Origin: Actinomycetota bacterium
GTDB taxonomy: Bacteria; Actinomycetota; Actinomycetes; Streptosporangiales; Streptosporangiaceae
NCBI GenBank assembly: GCA_003140115.1
Contig: PLIQ01000331.1
Coordinates: 2,019 to 11,137, forward strand
Reading direction: 5' to 3'
DNA length: 9,119 nucleotides
The notes under the pieces were generated by a model, which was not told where the DNA came from, did no database searches, and worked only from the letters and a program-made list of their open reading frames with translations. This document shows positions 1-5,023 of the stretch, piece after piece; the first letter of the stretch is position 1, and every line of letters starts with the position of its first letter. Both the position numbers and the translations under genes were made by a program.

Positions 1-2
1 CC

Positions 3-71
3 CCTGCCGACCCCATCCATAACTCGTGCTCCTTCGGCGCGGAGTTCGACGTACGACTTTACCGCAGCTAG
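3..71 (+). CDS. Possible 3' end of a gene entering from the left edge
   Basis: Read from position 3, the plus strand is open for 22 codons and ends at a TAG (69-71). The peptide ends in CSFGAEFDVRLYRS. About 17 of the 22 third positions are G or C, clearly more than in the other plus frames here, which suggests genuine coding sequence cut by the window edge. I do not recognise the family, and so short a tail cannot be assigned. It could be chance: an open run of 22 codons is not rare in GC-rich DNA. If real, the gene ends about 55 bp before the tRNA-like fragment and converges with the toxin gene on the other strand. Confidence 0.3.
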   Translation, partial: PADPIHNSCSFGAEFDVRLYRS

Positions 72-124
72 ATACACCAACCCACGCCCCTACGGGCTAC
101 CGTGAGCGTGACAAGCTAGTTCCT

Positions 125-163
125 AAGCTGATAGCGCGAGTTCGATTCCCGTCACCCGTTCCA
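125..163 (+). other. tRNA-Gly 3'-end remnant, possible attachment site
   Basis: The 39 bases run from the end of an anticodon loop through a variable loop, a T-arm (TTCGATT loop at 141-147, stem 136-140/148-152 with one A-C mismatch), a CACCCGT acceptor strand (153-159), U73 and an encoded CCA (161-163). From memory this closely matches the 3' part of actinobacterial tRNA-Gly. The 5' half does not fold as a tRNA. Only ACGGG (92-96) pairs with CCCGT (155-159), and a 4-bp AGCT stem (114-117/126-129) stands where the anticodon stem should be; there is no D-arm. It is therefore a decayed gene or, more likely, a tRNA 3'-end duplicate of the kind left by integrative elements. The toxin gene stop codon lies 2 bases beyond the CCA. 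No integrase is in the window. Confidence 0.6.
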
Positions 164-164
164 C

Positions 165-587
165 TCAGAGATTGTTCGGCCGCGCTCGGATGCCGATCAC
201 TTCGACGAAGCTTTCGGCGCCCTTAAAGTCGTCTGGGTTAGCCGTGTAGAGCGGGAGTTGGTTACTGGCTGCCGTCGCTGCGATCATCAAGTCCGAGGCC
301 CGCCTGCGCGACTCCCGGCCCGCCGCGCGAACCGCAGCACAGATCTGGCCATAGAGCCTCGCCGCGCCCCGATCGTATGGGAGCGGGTCGAAGGTCGCCT
401 CCACATGCTGGAGCACAGCCACTCGTCCGGCCCGCTTGATCGGATCGTCGGTCGCGTGGGGGCCGAAAGACAACTCGCCCAGCGTTACTGCCGTAATCAA
501 GATCGTGTCGGGTAGCTCCGACGGGTCGTAGAGCTTGACCGCGGCGATGATGCTGGTGTCTACAACGGCGGCGTCGTGCGCCGTCAC
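165..587 (-). CDS. PIN-domain toxin, VapC-like
   Basis: A 140-residue PIN-domain protein, the usual VapC length. Family members are metal-dependent RNases that cut specific tRNAs or rRNA when freed from their antitoxin. The acidic active site is visible: D10 in VVDTS, E38 in TLGEL, D99 in SDLMIAATA, and the YTANPDDF block (N117, D119, D120). The start is GTG at 587. It shares a GTGA with the TGA stop of the upstream antitoxin (584-587), so the two are translationally coupled and antitoxin comes first, as expected for a type II module. All catalytic positions are intact, so the toxin is probably active. The 3' end lies 2 bases from the tRNA-Gly fragment, placing the module at the edge of a possible mobile segment. 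The RNA target cannot be read from sequence. Confidence 0.9.
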   Translation of the reverse strand: MTAHDAAVVDTSIIAAVKLYDPSELPDTILITAVTLGELSFGPHATDDPIKRAGRVAVLQHVEATFDPLPYDRGAARLYGQICAAVRAAGRESRRRASDLMIAATAASNQLPLYTANPDDFKGAESFVEVIGIRARPNNL

Positions 588-871
588 AGGCCTGTCCCCT
601 CGTACGGGTCGCGCAGATCCTGGCCGATGGCCTCGTCAAGGTCGGCGCGCAGTTCGTCCCCGTTGACTACTGGTGCGGTGGCGAAGATCGCGAGGACTTC
701 CTCTTTGGGGACCGCCCGGCGCTGACGGATCGGAATCATTCTCGCCAGCGGCTCACCGTTAAGAGTCAGTGTGTACGCGCGTCCTTGCCGCAGACCGCGC
801 GTGACGGCCCCGGAGTCCGCCACGAATTGGCGGACGCTGATGTCAGCCGGTCGTTCGCTTGGGAGTGTCAT
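584..871 (-). CDS. Phd/YefM-type antitoxin paired with the PIN toxin
   Basis: A 95-residue antitoxin. Residues 11-48 (SVRQFVADSG...RAYTLTLNGEPLARMIPI) follow the Phd/YefM pattern: a short DNA-binding helix followed by a beta hairpin with an N-G-x-P-x-A-x-x-I/V-P-like turn. The C-terminal part (about 55-95) is acidic and ends DLRDPYEG, the kind of tail that lies across a PIN active site. I chose ATG at 871, not the in-frame GTG at 907. A TACTCT -10 element sits 6 bases before that ATG, which makes 871 the likely first transcribed base, and the extension to 907 would be made of promoter repeats. The protein should neutralise the toxin and repress its own promoter through the phased GTAC blocks. 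Its 3' end overlaps the toxin start by 4 bases. Confidence 0.88.
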   Translation of the reverse strand: MTLPSERPADISVRQFVADSGAVTRGLRQGRAYTLTLNGEPLARMIPIRQRRAVPKEEVLAIFATAPVVNGDELRADLDEAIGQDLRDPYEGTGL

Positions 872-877
872 ATCTAA

Positions 878-920
878 AGAGTACCCTTCTGTACCACGCC
901 GTACCACGCCGTACCGCGCC
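878..920 (-). promoter_or_regulatory. Leaderless promoter with 10-bp phased GTAC operator repeats
   Basis: On the minus strand a TACTCT (-10) at 883-878 is followed by 6 bases and the antitoxin ATG, with no Shine-Dalgarno sequence, so the transcript probably begins at the A of ATG. A 17-bp spacer would put the -35 at 906-901 (TGGTAC, a weak match). On the plus strand GTAC occurs at 881, 891, 901 and 911, exactly one helical turn apart. Three of these lie in near-identical 10-mers: GTACCACGCC twice, then GTACCGCGCC. The blocks cover both promoter elements on one face of the helix, a good arrangement for cooperative binding of the antitoxin. Operator function is inferred. Confidence 0.65.
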
Positions 921-940
921 GTTCTGGTCCATCTCCTTCG

Positions 941-963
941 CCGGCTACGATGCGCTCAGCCGG
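941..963. repeat. Small inverted repeat CCGGCT/AGCCGG
   Basis: CCGGCT (941-946) and AGCCGG (958-963) are perfect 6-base arms around 11 bases, in the roughly 230-bp stretch between the antitoxin start and the end of the VOC gene. No T-tract follows in either direction. It may be a weak terminator for the VOC gene (minus strand) or a protein-binding dyad. GC-rich DNA produces such short dyads by chance. Nothing else notable is seen in 964-1099. Confidence 0.25.
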
Positions 964-1099
964 ACGGTATGCGTGTTATGTGCCCGATCGTGGCGGTCTG
1001 TGCGATTTAGCCTGCGGGGACATACTCTCACCGGGCCGTCGGGACCGTCGCCTGGTCGTCGCGCGTTTCGACGACGAGGAGCCGCGGCGGGTGAAGGCG

Positions 1100-1549
1100 T
1101 CAATTGATGTCGAACTCGTTGCCCTCGGGGTCCTTCATCCCCACCGCGTAGTGATCGAGGCCGTCGGCGCCCAGGGCTCCGGTGATCGTGGCCCCGAGAT
1201 CCGCCAGCCGCCTGGCCTCGGCGTCGACTCGCTGCATGCGGATGGCGAGCGGGTCCGAACGGCTGGGGAAGCCGCTGGCGTGGATGTCGAGGTGGAGGCG
1301 GTTCTTGACTACCTTGGCGTCCAGCATCACATGGAACCAGATGCGGGGGCCACCACCGTGGGGATCGATGATGCTGTCCGCGCCGATTCCCAGCTCACTG
1401 TCGGGAAGCCCGATGTCGCGCCGCCAGTCGTCCCAGGTAGCGAACCCTTCGGGAGGCGGTTCAAGCACGTATCCCAGGGCCGCCGCCCAGAAGCGGGCCA
1501 GCAGCTCAGGGTCCTGGCAGTCGATGACGAGCTGGAACCGGGCAGCCAT
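1100..1549 (-). CDS. VOC-family (glyoxalase/dioxygenase-fold) protein
   Basis: A 149-residue single-domain vicinal-oxygen-chelate protein, most like the Glyoxalase_6 group common in actinobacteria. The N-terminal signature FQLVIDCQDPELLARFWAAA (5-24) forms the first beta-alpha-beta unit. VKNRLHLDI (81-89) and the closing MKDPEGNEFDI (138-148) are the strands that normally supply metal ligands, and H86 and E145 are candidate ligands. This group mostly has no assigned substrate; relatives include glyoxalases and antibiotic-binding or -modifying proteins, and nothing here selects among them. ATG at 1549 has GGGAGGA just upstream, with only 2-3 bases between it and the ATG, a short spacing. It is monocistronic, with no functional link to its neighbours visible. 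Confidence 0.88.
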   Translation of the reverse strand: MAARFQLVIDCQDPELLARFWAAALGYVLEPPPEGFATWDDWRRDIGLPDSELGIGADSIIDPHGGGPRIWFHVMLDAKVVKNRLHLDIHASGFPSRSDPLAIRMQRVDAEARRLADLGATITGALGADGLDHYAVGMKDPEGNEFDIN

Positions 1550-2004
1550 CGTCCTCCCATCGGCTTGTAGTCTTCATCCTTGCATTCAGAAATCCGGTCT
1601 CCAGGTCGCGGATGCGCGCAGCTTCCAGTGCCACATCGCCACGTTGGAACATTGAACCGGTGTGAGCCGAGCGCCGGGCAATTGGTGAGGCCTACGGGGC
1701 GAACGTTTCCGGGGTGGGACTAGATCCACGCGACAGACCCTAGCGTGGGGCTAACAGCAGACGCGACCGCAAAGGACCCCGAGCTGCTTGCCCGGATCGA
1801 CCTGCGCGACCGCCTATAGCAAAGTCGCGGCTTCCAGCCAAATCCGGAGGCTTGGTGTGCGATCGGTGCCAAGTCGCGACCATCCGGTTGCGGTCATGAG
1901 TTCACTCGTTGCGTAGCTGAGCCCAGAGACACGCCGCATGATGGCGGAGCAGAGCAGGGACAGGCTTGCGGCTGGCTGACCATCTGGGTGCCCGGCCCGG
2001 GTGA
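1550..2004. other. 455-bp stretch without a recognisable gene
   Basis: No frame on either strand is open for more than a few dozen codons after 1655, and none resembles a known family. The first 100 bases probably hold the VOC promoter. A 24-codon plus-strand run (1745-1819) reads like protein but is too short to call. Short recurrences of AGTCGCG and ATCCGG occur at 1588-1890 without a regular arrangement. I find no tRNA, terminator or insertion-sequence end that I can support. It may be decayed sequence. Confidence 0.5.
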
Positions 2005-2550
2005 TTACGCCAGAGGGAAGGTGGCGGCCTTAGCCCATTGCCCTGCCCCGGATCGCTCAGCCATCAAGGTGATTGCGGTCACGGTCGACGCGATAGGCAG
2101 GTGCGCCTGGAGGGACTCCTCGGCGGCGCGCAGGTCGTCCAACGATCGGCCCAGACCAATGGTCAGGTGCGGGACAACCTCGTCGTACTGTCCCCCAAAC
2201 GGCGGAAACGCGGGGAATGCTTCGTGCACAAGGTCAGTCAGGCTGCGGAAGGGGGCAGCGTCGCCAGGCGCGAGCCACAGCACCTCATCGCCGAACCAAT
2301 CCGTGCGGACAAGCTCGAAGCGGAACCGGCCGACAGCGGCGAATAGTTGCGCCAGCTTGGCAAGCTGATGCGGACCTATAAGCTTCGGCGCCATGAACGG
2401 GTAGAGCACCGTGATGTGAGCCGGGATACCGAGTGGGGCATTGTCATCGAGGCGTTCCCGGAACCGGGACACGGCGGGTTCGGCCTCGGGTACCTCAACG
2501 AGCAGGGCGCTTGGCGAGCCAGAACATTCCACGGCGCCAGACAATAACAT
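2005..2550 (-). CDS. 2'-5' RNA ligase / 2H phosphoesterase family protein
   Basis: A 181-residue member of the 2H phosphoesterase superfamily, with the two diagnostic H-x-T motifs: HIT at 45-47 (PAHITVLYPF) and HLT at 128-130 (VPHLTIGLG). Relatives hydrolyse or form 2',5'-linked or cyclic phosphodiester bonds in RNA or nucleotides; the exact substrate in actinobacteria is usually unknown. Both motifs are complete, so it is probably active. The start is uncertain. ATG at 2550 has no Shine-Dalgarno sequence and is followed by a TTA codon. GTG at 2532 (175 residues) lies 8 bases after a TATTGT -10 (2546-2541), itself 18 bases after GTGACT, and could be a leaderless start closer to the conserved LLVEVPEAEP. 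An ATG at 2646 would add 32 unconvincing residues. The gene diverges from the plus-strand gene at 2866. Confidence 0.85.
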   Translation of the reverse strand: MLLSGAVECSGSPSALLVEVPEAEPAVSRFRERLDDNAPLGIPAHITVLYPFMAPKLIGPHQLAKLAQLFAAVGRFRFELVRTDWFGDEVLWLAPGDAAPFRSLTDLVHEAFPAFPPFGGQYDEVVPHLTIGLGRSLDDLRAAEESLQAHLPIASTVTAITLMAERSGAGQWAKAATFPLA

Positions 2551-2570
2551 GATCAAAACTGGGGAGTCAC
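2541..2570 (-). promoter_or_regulatory. Candidate promoter of the 2H phosphoesterase gene
   Basis: On the minus strand GTGACT (2570-2565) and TATTGT (2546-2541) are separated by 18 bases, a fair match to the principal sigma consensus. If used, transcription would start close to the GTG at 2532, making the ATG/TTA at 2550 part of the promoter and not of the gene. This is prediction only. Confidence 0.35.
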
Positions 2571-2664
2571 TGAATAAGGCGTCACCCCTGCGGACCGCCG
2601 CTGGCATTCTGGCGACGTATAAGCAGAGCAGAGGGACTTCCGGCAATCAGACAACAGCCAGGAA

Positions 2665-2730
2665 ATGGCTCTCGACTGCACTGCAATCGACTTCGAGACC
2701 GCCAATTCCTATCGAGGCTGCGTGCCGCGC
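2665..2730 (+). pseudogene. Remnant: N-terminus of a DEDDh 3'-5' exonuclease
   Basis: After an AGGAA ribosome-binding-like sequence, ATG at 2665 opens the peptide MALDCTAIDFETANSYRG. The block TAIDFETANS is the Exo I motif (catalytic D and E of D-F-E-T) at the start of the DNA polymerase III epsilon-like / DEDDh exonucleases of actinobacteria, at the correct distance from the start codon. In such proteins it is normally followed by a C-A-V-G-L strand. Here the following residues do not resemble the family in any frame I read, and Exo II and Exo III are absent. The frame stays open into the next gene at 2866, but the linker (about 45 residues) looks non-coding. I interpret it as the 5' stub of an exonuclease gene left by a deletion. 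Part of the call rests on recall of family sequences. Confidence 0.5.
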
Positions 2731-2865
2731 GTGGCAAGCACTGTATCAACGGTCGCTGAGGCGCCCCCGAAACTACGCGCGCCATGCGATGGTGATGGCG
2801 AGGCTTCACCGCAGCGCTCTGGAGGTCGGCAACACCGGATCGCGTCAAACGCTCAGGGAGCAGTG

Positions 2866-3330
2866 ATGGCCGAGCTAACTGTCCGGCAGGACGAGTTGGT
2901 CGTGACGATGGAACCACGCGAGAAGCGGTCCCTGACGTGGTTCGGGCTCCGAAAATCCAGGAGCAAGCTCCTCGACGGATTGGAGCTGCGAGTTCCGCTG
3001 GCCAAAGTGACGGGGGTGCGTGTCGTGGATTCGGCGTACTGGGAACTGCGGGACCAGATGGATGTACGCAACGCCATGGGCGCCGGGCGGACGAGAGGAG
3101 GGCGTTATCAGCCGTCGGAAAACCAGCGCTGGACTGGCATTTTCCACGTGACGCAGGACGGGGCGGAGAAGAAGGAGCTGTGTTTCATTTGTGGCCAGGA
3201 CAACACAGCGGTCGTCGTGGATCTCGATCAGGGGGACACGGTTCCGTTTACCAAGCTGGTGATCACCGTTGAACCGTGGCAGAGCGATCCGGTCGTGGCG
3301 AGCATCAAGGCGGCTGCCGGGCTGACCTAG
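2866..3330 (+). CDS. Unknown protein, PH-like small actinobacterial family (tentative)
   Basis: A 154-residue soluble protein with no signal peptide or membrane segment. ATG at 2866 is preceded by AGGGAG (2855-2860) at good spacing; the same frame is open back to 2665 but that part is not convincing coding sequence. Alternating strands (LVVTMEPREK at 11-20, LELRVPLAKVTGVRVVD at 39-55, AVVVDLD at 115-121, FTKLVITVE at 128-136) suggest a beta-rich, PH-like barrel closed by a C-terminal helix (142-151). It recalls small uncharacterised actinobacterial proteins with a VPL-x-x-V-x-x-V-x-V-V-D core. An Arg/Gly-rich loop with many polar residues (72-90) interrupts the sheet, and C106 and C109 form a C-x-x-C. 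Function is unknown. It is monocistronic and convergent with the MerR gene. Confidence 0.7.
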   Translation: MAELTVRQDELVVTMEPREKRSLTWFGLRKSRSKLLDGLELRVPLAKVTGVRVVDSAYWELRDQMDVRNAMGAGRTRGGRYQPSENQRWTGIFHVTQDGAEKKELCFICGQDNTAVVVDLDQGDTVPFTKLVITVEPWQSDPVVASIKAAAGLT

Positions 3331-3337
3331 GCCGTGC

Positions 3338-3371
3338 CCAGGCGGGGCGAGCGTCCGGGTCCCCGCCCTGG
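3338..3371. terminator. Hairpin between convergent genes
   Basis: CCAGGCGGGG (3338-3347) pairs with CCCCGCCCTGG (3361-3371) over 10 bp with one bulged C and a 13-base loop. It begins 7 bases after the stop of the plus-strand gene, and its far edge is 30 bases from the stop of the converging MerR gene. There is no T-run, as is common for GC-rich actinobacterial hairpins. It could serve both directions. Confidence 0.5.
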
Positions 3372-3401
3372 CGCCTTGGGGCGGGAGACGCGCCGGTCAG
3401 C

Positions 3402-3908
3402 TCAGCAGCACTCGCCGTCGCAGCATGAGCCGTCGCAGGTACCGCTACCGCAGCACTCGCACATCGTCATCACCTCCCTCCCGGTTATCCGGACCCCAGG
3501 AGGGCACCAGGTGCCGGGCAGCGGATCGGGGCAGTCCGGGCCCGGCATGGCCGACAGCATGCCGCGCAGCTCGCCCCGCAACGCTGACAGCCGCCTGATG
3601 TCCTCCTCGATCTGGGTGACATGCCGCCGCAGCAGATCCGCGGCGGGCTCACAGGGGCAGGCGCCCGTATCGCGAACCGTAAGCAGATCGCGGATCTCGG
3701 CCAGGCGCAGCCCCAGCCGCTGCGCGCCGCGGATGAACAGCAAACGGTCTACATCGGCCCGTCCGTAGCGGCGATGCTCACCTTCGGTCCGCTGCGGGAC
3801 CGGCAGCAGGCCTTCGCGCTCGTAGTACCGGATCGTGTCGGCTCGCACCCCGGCCCGGGACGCCAGCTGCCCGACTGTCAGCTCTCCGGTGACCTGATGG
3901 ACGCTCAT
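3402..3908 (-). CDS. MerR-family metal-responsive regulator with Cys-rich tail
   Basis: A 168-residue MerR regulator. The winged helix is at 10-78 (LTVGQLASRAGVRADTIRYYEREGLL, then the HRRYG wing and the LRLAEIRDLL helix). C84-P-C86 follows, then the long dimerisation helix (90-120). C126 and C135 (WCPP) lie beyond, and the last 20 residues carry eight cysteines (150, 152, 153, 158, 162, 163, 167, 168) in C-x-C-C, C-C and C-C clusters. Placement of C84/C86 after the DNA-binding domain resembles heavy-metal sensors of the MerR/ZntR/CueR type, so thiol-bound metal is the likely signal. ATG at 3908 is chosen because the in-frame ATG at 3947 would put the operator inside the gene; a -10 sits 7 bases before 3908, so the mRNA is probably leaderless. 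No efflux pump, reductase or chaperone gene lies next to it. Confidence 0.88.
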   Translation of the reverse strand: MSVHQVTGELTVGQLASRAGVRADTIRYYEREGLLPVPQRTEGEHRRYGRADVDRLLFIRGAQRLGLRLAEIRDLLTVRDTGACPCEPAADLLRRHVTQIEEDIRRLSALRGELRGMLSAMPGPDCPDPLPGTWCPPGVRITGREVMTMCECCGSGTCDGSCCDGECC

Positions 3909-3915
3909 GACACGA

Positions 3916-3947
3916 ACGCTAAACCCTGGACCGTACTCCAAGTTCAA
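3916..3947 (-). promoter_or_regulatory. MerR-type promoter with 20-bp spacer and dyad operator
   Basis: On the minus strand a -35 TTGAAC (3947-3942) and a -10 TAGCGT (3921-3916) are separated by 20 bp, longer than the usual 17. Between them lies the imperfect dyad CTTGGA-GTACGG-TCCAGG. Over-long spacers holding a dyad are the hallmark of promoters that MerR proteins twist into an active shape. It drives the merR gene itself, so the regulator is probably autoregulated. The start codon is 7 bases past the -10. Confidence 0.7.
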
Positions 3948-3987
3948 GCCCTAATTTCCGGCCTGCCCGCACCGTCCGGCGCGATCG

Positions 3988-4893
3988 TCAGCGCCTGCCT
4001 GGCCCGCGGCGGGCCGGGCGACGAGCGCCGCTTCCGTGGTGACCGCGAACGGGCTGCTGTGTCCGGCGGGCTCGGCCCGGATCCGGGCCGGCGGGCACGG
4101 ACATCCGCTCAGTTCGCCTCAACGGCGTGTCGCGCAGGATCACGACGAGGATGTACAGCAACAGGAGCGTTGCTCCATCGAAGAACAGGCCTGCGATGAT
4201 CGTCGGGATCGCCGAGCCGTCGCCATTGATGAGAGTCCGTCCCCTGCCCCAGGCCCACAGCGGGTCGCGGACACTGAACGGCTGGCCGAGTGGCACCTGG
4301 CTGCCCCAGGTGACGTCCGCGCCGCTTTTGGAAAGGTAGCCTTCGGTCACTATCTGGCAGCCGCCGGGGTACCGGTGGGTCACGCTGTTGCAGGCCTGAC
4401 CATACGACACCGGGTTGAAGGTGTCCTGGTTCTCCGCACCGACCACATATGCCCACGAGTTCACTACCGCGGGCAGGATAAACACGGTGATGCCGGTCAT
4501 CGCGGCGAGCATGACGATGACGAATACCCAGCTGCCACGGTGGCGCGGCGGATAGCGATGGGCGTGAGCGTACAGCGGGTAATGCGAAACGCTACCTTTC
4601 GCGCTTGCCCGGACGGCCGTATCGGCGCGGTGAATGCGTGACGTATCGACGATGACCACAACCAGCCCGGCCAGAACCAGCGCGAGCAGCACGAAGACGG
4701 GGATAACGCCAAGGATTTCCGCTGTCCCGGTGAGTTTATCGAACAGGTTTACGTCAATTCCCACGTACACCGCGAGGCCGATCGCGCTGCCTATCGCCAC
4801 CCAGGCCCACCCGCGCCGCCGGTGATGCAACCTGACGAGCTTGGCGACATCCGATGCCTTACTGGTAGCCCGCCGTGCTTGCGCTTGCGGCAT
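3988..4893 (-). CDS. Four-helix integral membrane protein, unknown function
   Basis: A 301-residue membrane protein I do not recognise. Hydrophobic segments lie at about 30-50, 60-83, 122-145 and 231-254. The N-terminus is basic (RRATSK, HHRRRGW) and so probably cytoplasmic, which puts both ends inside and the roughly 85-residue loop between helices 3 and 4 outside. That loop has two cysteines (C168, C179: ACNSVTHRYPGGCQ) that could form a disulfide. The loop between helices 2 and 3 is His/Tyr-rich (HYPLYAHAHRYPPRHR). The tail after 255 is very Arg/Pro-rich, probably disordered and cytoplasmic. ATG at 4893 has a GAGGGG ribosome-binding site 6 bases upstream; the ATG at 4944 lacks one. It is separated from the sigma operon by a terminator, so it is transcribed alone. 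Confidence 0.75.
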   Translation of the reverse strand: MPQAQARRATSKASDVAKLVRLHHRRRGWAWVAIGSAIGLAVYVGIDVNLFDKLTGTAEILGVIPVFVLLALVLAGLVVVIVDTSRIHRADTAVRASAKGSVSHYPLYAHAHRYPPRHRGSWVFVIVMLAAMTGITVFILPAVVNSWAYVVGAENQDTFNPVSYGQACNSVTHRYPGGCQIVTEGYLSKSGADVTWGSQVPLGQPFSVRDPLWAWGRGRTLINGDGSAIPTIIAGLFFDGATLLLLYILVVILRDTPLRRTERMSVPAGPDPGRARRTQQPVRGHHGSGARRPARRGPGRR

Positions 4894-4997
4894 CGGATTC
4901 CCCTCGCCTGAAATGCGCCGTCTCCCCTCGCCCATGGTACGCACGGCTCATGGAAAGGTCCGGGCTAAGCGCGGCTAATGCCGGGGGAAGAGAGGGC

Positions 4998-5023
4998 GTA
5001 GCTGGGCCGAGCGGCCCAGCTAC
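4998..5023 (-). terminator. Perfect 11-bp hairpin ending the sigma operon
   Basis: GTAGCTGGGCC (4998-5008) and GGCCCAGCTAC (5013-5023) are perfect arms with a GAGC loop. On the minus strand the hairpin begins within the stop codon of the sigma-partner gene (TAG, 5022-5020) and is followed by a pyrimidine-rich run (CCCTCTCTTCCCCC). This is a convincing intrinsic terminator that separates the operon from the membrane-protein gene downstream. Confidence 0.75.

Noticed and set aside
92..163. Functional complete tRNA
   Set aside because: The acceptor has two mismatches, the anticodon stem is only 4 bp, and no D-arm can be formed; only the 3' half is convincing.
881..920. CRISPR-like array
   Set aside because: The repeats are 10 bp with no spacers, tied to a promoter; they are operator-type repeats. 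No CRISPR array or cas gene is in the window.
950..1570. 206-codon plus-strand frame opposite the VOC gene
   Set aside because: It is a mirror of the VOC coding strand. The minus strand has full VOC motifs and a ribosome-binding site; the plus reading matches nothing.
1745..1819. 24-codon plus-strand run containing DPELLAR, as also found in the VOC protein
   Set aside because: It is too short, and the shared heptapeptide is on the opposite strand with different flanks. Probably coincidence; no second VOC domain is present.
2671..2699. TCTCGA ... TCGAGA inverted repeat with TGCACTGCA inside
   Set aside because: The arms are not symmetric around the inner palindrome, and the bases are explained as part of the exonuclease-like coding remnant.
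4036..4641. 201-codon plus-strand frame opposite the membrane protein
   Set aside because: There is no recognisable motif or ribosome-binding site, and the minus strand shows a coherent transmembrane pattern with a strong ribosome-binding site.
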